Assembly (NCBI GenBank): GCA_034687125.1
Contig: JAQGBZ010000155.1
Span: 62,001-126,000, forward strand
Source of the DNA: Neelides folsomi
Lineage: Eukaryota; Arthropoda; Collembola; Neelipleona; Neelidae
DNA: 64,000 bases
Reading direction: 5' to 3'
Shown here: in pieces, positions 1 through 11,490 of the stretch
How the letters are laid out: every line of letters starts with the position of its first letter
Numbering within the stretch: the stretch's first letter is position 1
The notes under the pieces: model-generated
Databases searched by the model: none
Told to the model about the DNA's origin: nothing
Seen by the model: the letters and a program-made list of their open reading frames with translations, nothing else
Position numbers and translations under genes: made by a program

Positions 1-288
1 TTTAATAAATTCCTCTGAAAGCAATAACAGTAATATCATTACGTACATTTTATATATGTAACACCACATACATAAATTGTAAGGAGAGTTAAGTCATTCA
101 TGTCGGGAAGGGGACCGGTGGAGGAGTAAGGAGACTAATCGCCATTGTTGGAAGGAGGCGAACGAGAGCCCAGAAAACCGTGACTTTCTTGGATTCGACC
201 TTTGTGGAAGGGTCGTGGGAAAGGGAGCTCCGAAAAACCGTCAATTCTCTTCGTCTAATTTAATTAAATAAATCAGAGTTCAAATAGA

Positions 289-303
289 AGAGAGAGAGAG
301 AGA
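289..303. repeat. (AG)n microsatellite
   Basis: An uninterrupted AG dinucleotide run of about seven units in intergenic DNA. Confidence 0.8.
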
Positions 304-1051
304 AGAGATATTTATTGATTAGCGGAGTGGGAGATCTGCTGTACTCCCATCTTCATCCTAGAGTCATCCCACATCCCGGCAGAGTCATTCTCCAGGGCAA
401 AAGTTCAGGTCTTGGTGAAAGCCCAGCTAGTTGGCATTAAGGAGAAGATGGCGGAAATGCGGGGACGTCCCATTACAATATGTCAATTTCAATTATTACA
501 CTAAGTATTTAAGAGTATTAATTGTTTTTATTATAATTCTTACTATGCAGTAATTACATTCTATAATCTAATAATATTTGAAAATTTTGAAGAATTCAGC
601 AAGGGTAGTTAGAAATATGATTTATTTCCTATGTGATACATAGGTTTACATACTCGCACATGTGATCCATAGGTTTTTTGGATGTAACCGAATAAAAGGC
701 CGATTAAAAAGGGGGGTAATTGGCGAGGGATTTGAACGAAGAGAATGTTCATTGAGGGATGTTCACAGAGGGTTGATATAATCATTTAATCCCGCCTGGT
801 TATTCTAACATGAAATTGAAAAGGGAAATGATAAAAGAAAAGATTGATCCGATCACACAGAATCTGATCGGATCAAGATGATGAGAAAAGTTAGGATATG
901 AGGATAAGGGAGATTTCAATCAAATTGGGGTTTCGAAATGCAATATTCCACAATCTCGATTTGAATCATGAAATGAGAAGGGGCGATAACTTAATTTTTC
1001 TATTTTCACAACAATGATGAAATTACAATATGTACAGGATGGGCCATAAGT

Positions 1052-1093
1052 ATCTTTCTTTTTTATACGATCGTTTATTTAAAAAAGAAAGAT
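1052..1093. repeat. Inverted repeat, 14-bp stem
   Basis: The arm at 1052-1065 (ATCTTTCTTTTTTA) is mirrored by its reverse complement at 1080-1093, with a 14-nt loop that contains CGATCG. Just before it, at 1034-1051, is a stretch resembling the terminal repeat of the 60711-60801 hairpin element (ACAG..TG..CCATAAGTA), so this may be the remnant of a related mobile element. Confidence 0.55.
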
Positions 1094-3268
1094 CCCCCGT
1101 AACACACTAACTAATACTCACATGGTACTCACGTATGTATTTTAAGTTAAATATCAGTTAAATATCAGTTTGTCGAGCATTAACAATATGTAATGAACTA
1201 AGTTGTAACACGCCTAAATAATAATTTTAATACATGTGATTAATAGGAAAAACGTTAAAATATATTCAATAAAAATATTGAATGATGATGATGAATATTC
1301 ATTCTGCACTTCTGCACGCATTTTGATAGACAGGAGAAAAGACAGGTATGGTTTTATATATAAAAAGTGAAGAGGGCCGGGTCGAAATTAAGTTTAAAGC
1401 ATAGGTTTGTTAAAATGATAAATCTTCCAACTAGAGAATGCCAAATGCCAGACCCAAATGAATTTTCTCTAATAAATGATCCTCTCCGGAGACGGGTGAG
1501 ATAGACGACGAATATAACAGTATGTATTAGTATATGTATTGTATGTATTATATATTTAAAGAGTTGTAGAGTACACACTACATAGGAACGAGTGCGAGAA
1601 TTACAATATTCCGTCTACAACACCGACATAGGTACATATAATTATTTGTTTATTTCTTGAGAGAATTTCCCTTAGTCCTAGTGAAATGAAGAACAGGTCG
1701 GGAAAATCAATCTTACCAGAGACTACTTTGTAAATGCATTTAGAGTATTAAATTAAAGCTGTCCTCTTCCTTAATTTCGCATTTATTTATGCAAAGCAAC
1801 GTTGTAATTGCATCCTCTCAGCGACACGGCAAGATCTATTTAACAAAACCACAGACGGAAGGGAGAGACGCCTCCCTTTTCAACAATCTCATTACTGAAT
1901 ATATGAACAAAATCAAATTACACATCACAATTCCTACCAAAGTGGGGGAATGGTCTGGAATAGAATGCAATTGAAATGTATCAAAAGCTTACAAACAGGT
2001 AAATGTCAGAAATACTTTCATACTCTTGGTAAGAGTACATATGTACATACTATACATACATACTGGATGAGGTATTGTAGATATAAATACATTGGTACAA
2101 ACTTAAAGTTAGATACATAGGTACTTACTGTAACCTTCCTTACATACTTACATATAATACTCTACATAGTCAATACATTTATATGTGTATTATTTATATT
2201 GTAATATACATATGTTTTTCCCCAAATCCTCAACATATGTATACATGCAAGAAATCAAATTTAAATAAATACCATACAAACATGCCTAACTAGGATACAT
2301 AACATTATTCACTAATTGAGGATTGACTTTCGTATTCTCTTATAGATTTTAATATACCTTTTATATAAAGTATTATGTTTCAATTTGAAATGCTTTGAAC
2401 AAACAAACTAAAATTGCTATATTCACTTATTTTAGTATTTAAGTAATATATGGAAAGTATTCGAGTAAGAAATGTGAGGAATTGGGAAGCAATTTTAAGT
2501 TTCTTTTCATTTCAAAGTAAAAAAGAAACAAATTTTGGACGGAGGGGAAGAATGTTTAATATTTGATTGAAACCGTATTGTCATCTTGATAAGTGATGAT
2601 GATAAAAGGAAGAATTTGAGAGAAGAATCCCCTGATTGCTAGTAGATCTGCATAAAGGGATGGTGTTGGATGGGGAGATTGGAACCCTTGTAGTCGGTCG
2701 TTGGTAAAATAAAATTTCATTTTCATGCTTCATGCTCTGCTGCAACCGCGAGAGAGCGAGGGAAAGTGAAGATGAGACAATCCGTGAGTTTGGGATTCTC
2801 AGAAACCACTGGTTAGTTCCTCTGGGTGGGCAAGAGACTTGGCCACATTCCGCTAACTATGAATTTCATTACTGGAAATTAAATGAGTTCCATCATCTGA
2901 GACATGTTACACTTCCTTACTCAATTACTTTACCTCCAAATAAAATTACGAGGGTGAGAAGAGAATTCCATCCGTGAGGAATCTCCATTTTAACAATTTC
3001 TTGGCTAATTTCGAGTAGAATAAATAGAGACTTGAATTTTGAATATTTCTTCCCCTCAACAAGGCGGATAATAAAAGTATATAAATTAAGAGAGGTGGAA
3101 GAAGGGGGATTCGGATTTTCAAAACCCAGAGAGCTTTCTTTCCAACCCTGTCGGATTTCCTGTTATGAAAAATGATAGCTAAATAGAGGATATACAGGAT
3201 TGAAGATAGGTATATAACATATATCATCTGATTAGTACAGTACTGGGGGTAAATCTGCCTATTCCAAG

Positions 3269-3302
3269 TACAGACTACGGTGCTTTAAAGCACCTATCTG
3301 TA
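3269..3302. repeat. Extended palindrome
   Basis: A perfect 16-bp palindrome, GGTGCTTTAAAGCACC, lies at 3279-3294. It is flanked by a second pair of arms, TACAGA and TCTGTA, separated from it by 4 and 2 nt. Its role is unknown. Confidence 0.7.
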
Positions 3303-5726
3303 ATACATAATAATGATAGTATATATGGTACATATAGTACCATAGTAGTAGGAGTAGCAATGAGGTAATGGCAAGGGCGACGGACAATATTCAGAAAAAA
3401 CCCTTTCTCATCAGCACATCTCATAAAGAGACTTTGCTTGTATTATATTATCGTGGGAAAATTACGAGTTCGGGGCGCTTCGCAAATCTGAACAATGACG
3501 ACAGTAACGATCCATAAAGACGAGCGCCATAATTGCTGTAAAAACTTGGAGACATTGGGAAAATGCATAGTGGGCGCTCCTTCCAAGAGAATCCTGATGG
3601 GGGCCGTATATTCTAATTTTTCAACATTGTGGATCTCTCCTGACAATTCCGGGTAATTTTTATACGAGTCCTTGGAAGAGGGAGCAATTTATTAACTCCG
3701 ATAGGGATCTTATTAATATGGCTTTGAAGGAGAAAGTAAGCATGTGAAACTCGTACTAAATTTACCGCTCGCATTTATCCGGGAAATCTCATCCCTCCCT
3801 AAGAAATATGGGGAAAGGGGTCTGGAAGAGATGGAGAAGTTCCCACGAGAAGAGGACGTAAACAGTTCCAATTAATGATCCCTAAGCTCTGAATCCGAAA
3901 AGATGAAGAGAGAGGTAATGTCATGAATTAAATTCCAAGGCGGTCGTCAACAAACCCCCGCATATCTTATCAGGGAAGCCTGGAAAGACGCAAACTCTCA
4001 AGGAATTCAGAGAAAGCCCTTCGCTCTGGTCACCCTACTTTATCTACTACTAAAAATACTTAAATATTACTATTAAAAGACATTCCATTCATTAAGAGAA
4101 AAATCTAGGTCTGTAAAATGGACTATGTAAATACATTAGTGTGTGAGTTTGCATTTCAATAGAAATTCTTATTATTTTCGATAGATAATATTTTTATTTC
4201 CTTTTGTAAACTTACCTTTGGATCGCTCTTGTAATGTATAAAATTAAAGTGCGAAGAAGCACTTATATTTTTTATCTCATGTAAATACTATGAATGCTTA
4301 TAGGATATTAATAAACATTGCCGTAAGAAATTACTAAATACTTCTAGCGTCAGTATGAGTATAGATTCTTGATTTACTTGGATCATCTAATAATTTTCTA
4401 AAATAATTTGATGAACATAAAACATAATGAACACATTTCTTGAACGTTATGAGAGATACAAATTTTAGGGTATAGTCTGTGTGTAAGCATTACTACGTTT
4501 ATAAATATGTAAATAACAACTATTTTATATTTAACTCTATATACTTACAGTATGTAGTGGGTAGTGGAAAATGAGAATAGTGTTTGTACACTTTGTAAGC
4601 ATGAAAGAGAGGTAATAAAATAATAAAGCTTATTGGAGTTCTTTCGCCAACCTTTATTCCGGGTAATTGGAAACCGAGAAGCATCTTCCATTTACTATGT
4701 TATGTAAAGATGAAAAAGTGTATTTTGTTAACATGGGTCTCTGCCTTCTATCTGTACAGTTAGAGCGTTCTCTCTGTAGGTAATAGAAATGAACTTCATG
4801 CGATTCCCATTTTCATTCTTCCCCTCACCCTCTTCTAATTTCCATTTGCTTTTATTTGGAAACTTTCTTTTTCTAATCTGATGATGGAAGTTGGAGGAAT
4901 CTCTCTATGAAGAGATACATAGAGTACAAGTCCAAATATATACTTATTTGTAGATATATGTAGGTCTTAGGTTGTCTCATTTCATTCCTCAAATAACCCA
5001 CACGTTGTAATGGTAATAATGTAGTTAATGTACCCTCTTGTAATCACAAGCTCACGAATAATGAAGAAATTGCCAATGATTCAACGCTTCAGATATTTAT
5101 AATAAGTTATAACTTACTAGCACCAACTTACTATTATTCACCAATTATATTTGTAATTCAGCATATTCGAAAATTTTAACTCTGTATATTAGGTACATAC
5201 TAAATATCTTATTTGACATTCAGATGATGAATGATATTTAATTAAACACAAAGGGCGACCTCAATGGGTTCATACGTGCAATATAAAATGGTTTAAATTT
5301 TCTGATTAATCTAGAAGTGAAGGATGGGTGTCGAAGAATAAACTTGTAATTAGTACCCGCAGCTCGGCAGCCGGCCTGTGAAGAACCCTGGAGAGATAAG
5401 AGAAAATAATAATCTCGGAGTGAACAACGTACATTGTAAAAGCCATTCGGTGAGGATTCGCTGGAGCTCGGGATTCCTCAAAGGATTTGATACCCTCTTC
5501 AACCACAAAATCAAATCCAACGCTTCATTGATCCTCCATGCAGGGCATTATGATTACCTCCTCTGCATGGGATGAATTCAATTCTACTTTCTTTAAGCCA
5601 AAAAACTTTTTCACAATCTAACCTCGTCCCTCCCATGCTACACAAATTATTTAACCCATTTTCCAATTACATTTTCCAATTATCCCTCAATCTGTAATTT
5701 TTTAAATTGAAAAAATTAATTTGTAT

Positions 5727-5740
5727 CTGCTGCTGCTGCT
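5727..5740. repeat. (CTG)n short tract
   Basis: Four to five CTG/TGC triplets in intergenic DNA. Confidence 0.7.
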
Positions 5741-6213
5741 ATTTGTATTTGATTTCACTTTCTTTGTTAAAATCTGAATTTTGTAAGCATTTTGTTGACA
5801 ATATGCAAATTATAAATATTTAGCTAGGTACATATAATATTAGGATAAATAATTATTATTATATAATATAAACTATAACTAGAACGATCAGATCAAATTC
5901 CTAATTATAATTCCGAATAACTTTATAGGAATAATTAAGATATGAAAATAATTTAATAAAGGATTAATTATCCTGCAATGAGAAAATTATGATCAAAGTA
6001 ATTAATGACTGAATAATTGAAGTGTAAATCATGTGAGAGGAGAAAGGTGAAAGGTATTGAAAGTTCATTGCCCTTGCTTTCTCATTCACCACTCCTAAAT
6101 ACTGGTAGGAGGTCGGCGAGCTTTTTTCTCAAAGTCTTACAAAGAACCTCAAGAGCTTAATTCTCTTCCAAGTGTCATTAAATTAACAAATCGCGTATAA
6201 AACAAGGATCAAG

Positions 6214-8516
6214 ATGTCAAAGTCACTTCTCGAGACAGTCCCCGGTAAGTGGGGGGTTGTTATGTATAATTATTTCCTTACATTTCTTTCAAATCTTTGA
6301 TGAATTTCAATAAGCCATTTCTGGGTTCATTTTCCCATATTCATTTTTTTGACTTTCGTTTATTAAATATATCACATGTTAATATCGACATTAAAATAAA
6401 TCTCCGCACTTAAGCAATTCGTCCGGTAATTAATTATTAAATACCAAAATCGTCATTAACTTTCCTTACGCAGTAATGGGGAAAAGCGGATTCACGTCCA
6501 ATACCCGAGGTGTCTTGGGCTACTCAAAATGCATGGACGAAAAAGATAATCCGGCAATCTTAAAAGTTTTGAGGGATGATCATAGGATCCCAAAGAGTCA
6601 CGAAGACTACTTGCCTTACAGGTACTTATAGTATTTAATCTATTTAATTATTTATTTTAATAAAATTTTAATTATTTTAACCATACATAATTAATTTTTC
6701 AATTTATTTTTTATCTACGACGAATGAAGATGAAACATGAAATATCATTTTATTTATATGATATGTCAAATGAAACTTTGTAGGTATAAAAAGGGTTAAT
6801 AAAGAGTTAGATGATTGAATTTCACAGAGTGAAACAGGCAACTGATTTTCCAACACAATGGACGAATTCCGAGTCTGGCTTCACTCATGAAAAGAGTCTT
6901 CACACCCCCGAAGCCCGCATTGAGAGAGAAGTTAAAAGAAGCTTGGCCAACGACCGGCTCGTCGACAAATGTGGCGAACCTTCTCAGCACTATTTGACAG
7001 AGTTCAGGGCTGCATACAACCAGCCGAAGTGTATTGGACGTAAGTGAAATGAGATGAAGGGATTTAAAATTTTGGTCCATTGAGAATATTTAGGGGTATC
7101 TATGTACGATATGTTATGATGAAGGGCTTTTCTCGGTGAGTCTGTGGTGATAGGGAAGTGTGTGAGTGACTCTTAGCTTTTGAGAAAAGATGAGGTCTGA
7201 AGGGATTCCCCTTGGTAATCAATCATCTTGGATTGAGCGAGGACAGGAGCTGATTCATGATTGATTCATTTCATTCTCTTTTCAACCCGTAGGGCTTTTG
7301 CCGAATATGCCGTTCGGGCGGGTGAGGACATTTAATACCGGTTTCACTCGGATGGTGAATCCCCTCGGAGATCCCATCACTGCTCGTATTCTGGATCCTG
7401 TTCATGTTGGAGCCCCTCCGATCCCTAGACGGATCATGAGCACCTATTCCACTGGCTTCCTTCCCAAAAAGGCAAATCTACATAATTCTTTTATATTTTA
7501 AAATCCTTTATATTATAATATGGTAATGACAATTATTTAATTAATAATATTGCTAATAAATATAATACATATATTTCATCTAATTACAAATATATGTATG
7601 TAACTACATATTTTATAAAAATTTGATTCCTCCCACTATGCTATAATGTATAATAGCAGTTATTTATCTACTCTACCATACATTATCTACATACCTACTA
7701 TTGAAGCATATTTGTCTTAAAACATTAATAATGATAATGAATTAGTTAAATGTGCCATATTTATCATTAGATTCTCACTGGCAACGAGTTTATTCCAAGA
7801 CTTCAAGAAGTGGCCGTTCACCAGACCGCTTTTTCCAAAGAAAGAAATGTCATCGCACCGTTTGCGGATGCTGATCTAATGAAAACTACGAAATCTGATT
7901 GCAACAAAGAGTCCAAAACGTTATTTGATTTTATTATTCGGGTGATTGCATGTGTATCTTTAATCACAAATTAAATGTTAGGTCATATGAGAACGACTAC
8001 AAGGAAAAGCCCCTGTTGTCGAATTACATTGGAGGAAACGAGGGCGCAATAGCATTCAAATTCGGAAACGAAGATCAACTTAAGAGCTTCATGAGAGGAT
8101 CTGTGGACTTCCGGACAACCTACACTGCTGCGTAATACATTTTATTATGACACTTAATTGTTAGCGTAGGTAATATCAGTTTACTCAATTCTAACAATAT
8201 CAATCTGATAAGCATTGATCAACAAAAGTAAATATGTATACCTATGGACCTATTGAGTTATTAGGTTATTATTCGCTGATTAAATTTCAAACTTTGAATG
8301 ATAGCTTTCCCTTTACAATTTCACAGATTCTACGATCGATCTCCAGCTGCAATTGGCAGAGAAGGCTATCTTGAGGTTCTTCCGACAAGGGAAAGTGCTT
8401 ATTCAAAGAACAACAAGTTTAATTTTCAAAAATCCGAACACTGCCCAACGGAGTATCTCAATGGAGTTGACGATCGGTCTTCTACATCAAACGCGAAGTT
8501 CAATTTCCGAAAATAA
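6214..8516 (+). CDS. Putative axonemal protein, SAXO4/PPP1R32-like
   Basis: Seven exons give a continuous 349-residue frame: 6214-6244, 6474-6621, 6828-7039, 7293-7471, 7771-7910, 7982-8131 and 8327-8516. The protein is basic with no membrane segment. It carries spaced motifs of the type S/T-G-F (SGFTSN, SGFTHEK, NTGFTR, STGFLP) and ends in a polar tail. Such repeats, and the stretch around SGFTSNTRGVLGY followed by DNPA, resemble the ciliary microtubule-associated protein PPP1R32/SAXO4; I infer a role in cilia or sperm flagella, but this is a weak family call. The 7471/7771 intron uses GC instead of GT at its donor, and the 7910 donor (GTCCAA) is weak but is the option that keeps the frame. 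A candidate AATAAA lies at 8761-8766. Confidence 0.5.
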
Positions 8517-9523
8517 TTTCAATTTTAATCATACTTATATATTTTCAATAACCTCAGTGTCATTTAGCTCAAAAAACTATAATTTAATATTGATTCAAAT
8601 GCTATCTCAACATCAAAAAATTCTATGTACCCTTTGACTTGAAATTAATTTAATGAGCTTGTAAAACTTTAAATAATTGTGAACAAAGTGAAAAAATGCT
8701 AAAATTAAGCAATTAAAAATGGAGGTGTTTAACCTAAATTAGAGGATCAACAAGATGAGAAATAAATGAAAGAAAAAATTGTTTTTGATCTCGTTAATAT
8801 TCTTCATATTTCATCTACATACCTTCATGTACATGTATTGTATTTTTGTTTAACAATTCGATGATTCTTAATCATCGCCTAAACTTGTTATTTGTAATAT
8901 CGTAAATTGTATTTATGCTGAATAAATATTTTAATATAAATATAAGGATTAAGTTAACACTTAATTATAAATGTGGATTACTTAAACTAATCTACTTACT
9001 CCAACCTCGAATGACGCTCAAAAACTCGTTAAGAATATTTCTTTATTGGGCTTCAGCATGCATGTAGAAATAGACAATGGGCATTAAGCTACTTTAACAC
9101 GCCATTGACAACTAGAATAAGTTCATATGTTGGTACAATTCAAAAGTTGCAATGCTTCTTCACAGAATCTTCAATTTCAATTCTTCAGTCTCAGTCTGCT
9201 TCAGAAGAAGTATTTACTTCTCTTCACAATTTTCAATTTAAGATTCGGTTTACATCGTTCACATTTTCTTGTATTTCATTTAATTCACTCACAAGAAAGT
9301 TAAAAATTCATTCAAAGCTATAATCAAGTATTTCGGTTTAGTTCACCTTAATGGCTTAAATCTTAACCATCTTTACCCTTTATTAAATGGATCGATTTTA
9401 AGAAATTGCTATTAGAAAAAGGTACCCATTCATAAATATTTTTATAAATTATATTAAATTTTCTTATTAGTTTACAAAAAGCCCAATTAAACTATATTAA
9501 ATAATGTTTATTTTTAGTGTTAA
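8517..9523. other. Intergenic spacer, SAXO-like gene to EIF1AD
   Basis: This stretch is AT-rich and holds the 3' untranslated region of the upstream gene, with AATAAA at 8761-8766, and presumably the promoter and 5' untranslated region of EIF1AD. No other gene is visible. Confidence 0.5.
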
Positions 9524-9946
9524 ATGTCGAAGCAGAAGAAACACGTTTACGAACAATTCCTTCAAGACAATTATGTTCCTTCCTCCAGGCAGCACATCGT
9601 TAAATACATCTCTGGAAAGGGAAATAATCTTCATGCCACACTCCACCCCTCAGGGGCAACCGTTCTTGTCTCGATGCCCAAAAAGTTCCGAAATACCATA
9701 TGGCTAAGAAAAAATGATTGTCTGGTGATTGAAGACGTTCCAGAGGGGAAGAAGGTCGTTGGAGAAATTATTTGCGTGCTTCCACCTGAATCCGTAATTG
9801 ACCTAATTGAGAGAAACCAGTGGCCAATGTCTATTCAAGATGAGGAAAAGGCCCAGTTGATTTCATTTTTCAAGAAGGAAGAACGAAAAAGAGGAGAGGA
9901 CACTTCGCCGTCCTCCTCCGAAATGTCTGATTCGGAATCGGATTAA
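9524..9946 (+). CDS. EIF1AD: Probable RNA-binding protein EIF1AD
   Basis: An intronless 140-residue frame. Residues about 20-95 form the S1-like/OB fold of the eIF1A family, with the EIF1AD signature of a basic N-terminus, PSxxQHIV, a GNNLH motif, LVSMPKKFR and NTIWLRKNDCLVI. The C-terminal 30 residues are acidic and serine-rich (SSSEMSDSESD), as in vertebrate EIF1AD. The human protein is a nuclear eIF1A-like factor of about 165 residues that takes part in late 40S ribosome maturation; this copy is a little shorter at its acidic tail. The start at MSKQKKHVYEQF matches the family. It is tail to tail with the nucleoside diphosphate kinase gene, with 122 bp between stop codons. Confidence 0.93.
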   Translation: MSKQKKHVYEQFLQDNYVPSSRQHIVKYISGKGNNLHATLHPSGATVLVSMPKKFRNTIWLRKNDCLVIEDVPEGKKVVGEIICVLPPESVIDLIERNQWPMSIQDEEKAQLISFFKKEERKRGEDTSPSSSEMSDSESD

Positions 9947-9970
9947 TTTTCTACTAATATTTTTTGATAG

Positions 9971-9976
9971 AATAAA
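9971..9976 (+). terminator. Polyadenylation signal of EIF1AD
   Basis: AATAAA, 24 bp after the EIF1AD stop codon. Cleavage 10-30 bp downstream would fall next to, or within, the end of the opposing kinase transcript. Confidence 0.7.
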
Positions 9977-10011
9977 TACAGAACAATGGAAATGTCTTTT
10001 GTTTCTCTTTG

Positions 10012-10017
10012 TTTATT
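10012..10017 (-). terminator. Polyadenylation signal of nucleoside diphosphate kinase
   Basis: TTTATT on the plus strand reads AATAAA on the minus strand, about 50 bp past the kinase stop codon and only 36 bp from the EIF1AD signal. Confidence 0.65.
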
Positions 10018-10068
10018 AATCATGATTGGATTAAAGTCACATTATGTACTTTGCATTATTGGAACTAA

Positions 10069-10758
10069 TTACTCGTAGAGCCATGGGTCTTCACATGTAC
10101 TCCATTTGACAAGTTCTTCGGGCTTGAACCAAAGGTTGATTTCCTTGTTAGCCGAATCGACAGCATCGGATCCGTGGATAATGTTTCGGCCAACTTCAAT
10201 GCAATAGTCTCCTCGGATGGTTCCAGGAAGGGAATTGGCCGGGTTGGTTTCACCAAGCATCTGCCTTCCAGTCTTCACAACATTCAATCCTTCCCAGACC
10301 TAAAAAAATTATTGCTAGAAGTTAGTTAAATTATAACATAATCATTCGTGCAACATATATTTACATTTTTACATGCATGGCATGGCTATATGCATCCCTC
10401 AATTATTTTTATTAAAATTGATTTTTATACCATTGGAACAACTGGTCCAGAAGACATATATTTGACCAATCCAGGGAAAAATGGCTTCTTCGCGAGATCT
10501 TCATAATGCTTCTTCAAATGATCTTCGCTAGCCTAAATAAAGATTAAAATTTCATTCCTCACTCATATTGGGAATAATATGTAAAAAATATATAGTAGGA
10601 TGAAATAGAAGTGCCATGCGGCGACATACCCACATGAACTTCATGGCGACGAGCTTGAAGCCTTTCTGCTCGAATCTCTTGACGATTTCTCCAACGAGTC
10701 CACGTTGGACACCGTCCGGCTTCACCATGATGAAGGTACGCTCTCGTTCGTTGGCCAT
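10069..10758 (-). CDS. Nucleoside diphosphate kinase (NME1/2, awd type)
   Basis: Three exons (10630-10758, 10431-10532, 10069-10299) encode 153 residues, the standard length of group I NDP kinases. The enzyme transfers the gamma phosphate of ATP to NDPs through a phosphohistidine. Visible hallmarks are MANERTF-like start ([20 protein letters not shown]), the Kpn-loop region, the active-site NIIHGSD with its catalytic histidine, and the C-terminal PWLYE. Introns are 97 and 131 bp, both GT-AG and phase 0. The usual start at 10758 is preceded in frame by 39 codons opening with ATG at 10875 and containing a hydrophobic run ([15 protein letters not shown]), which could be 5' untranslated region or an alternative leader. 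The mevalonate kinase gene is divergent, 732 bp away. Confidence 0.97.
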
Positions 10759-11490
10759 TGCACGTGGAGAACAAAACTCCTCGGTTTCAGAAACGGCAAA
10801 GACGGTTAAAAATTGAAGAGCAAATAAAAGAGCGATGCAGTCGCCGGGAGCTGATGTGGAAAAGACCGACTTCATCCTCTAATGGCTACGGCTGCGCCTC
10901 TTCCTATTGCCATCTCCGATTTCATCAAAGAGTTACCAACAGAGATCTTTCCCAATAGAAGACATGATCAACGAGAAGATTACTTGAATACAAGTCGACA
11001 ATTCCCCAAACGTACCTACTCAAATAAAAATATTTTTATATACTTAATAAAATAATGTTTTTACACACACTATTACTAGGAATTAAAATTTTATTACCTT
11101 ATTAAATAACGAATTATTTAGCAATTAAGTGTGATAATTACAAAAATTGTGCTGTTTTGGTAGGATCCGGGAAAAACCAATAAAAGTGTTTGGAAAGTCC
11201 AAGGGCAGACAGGTTTAAAACGTCAATTGTAAATTCCACACTGCTCTTAAGTCCGAACCTTGGAACGTCATCTTTTACTTACATCATTGAAAAGAATCAT
11301 TTAAGATCTTCACCTTTAACGTTTCTACCATTCACAATTTAAAGCCAACTAATATTTATTAATCGTTTGAAGTTTCTTCATTAGTTTGTTTAGGTAAGAT
11401 ACACATCAAATTCTTTAAATCTTTATATAAAAACATTAAAATTGTTAAATTATAAGTAAATTAATTTTTTAAATTTATAGTTAGTTTAAA
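10759..11490. other. Divergent promoter region, NDP kinase / mevalonate kinase
   Basis: The spacer between two oppositely oriented starts. The part next to the kinase is GC-richer and open in frame back to 10875. The part next to mevalonate kinase is AT-rich and presumably holds its promoter and 5' leader. I see no clear TATA box assignment. Confidence 0.5.

Larger units (their letters stand above)
1..6213. other. Gene-poor AT-rich intergenic region
   Basis: No supported coding exon is visible in this stretch. Open frames here are short, unrelated to families I know, and lack convincing splice partners. Contents include a short (AG)n tract near 289-303, a 14-bp-stem hairpin at 1052-1093, a hairpin at 3269-3302 and a (CTG)4 tract at 5727-5740. 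Blocks at about 100-480, 2640-2980 and 3360-4020 are richer in GC than their surroundings and could be untranslated exons or regulatory DNA, but nothing in the sequence proves it. Confidence 0.6.

Noticed and set aside
2732-2977. An 81-codon plus-strand frame
   Set aside because: The start region is low complexity, there is no family resemblance, and no supporting neighbours.
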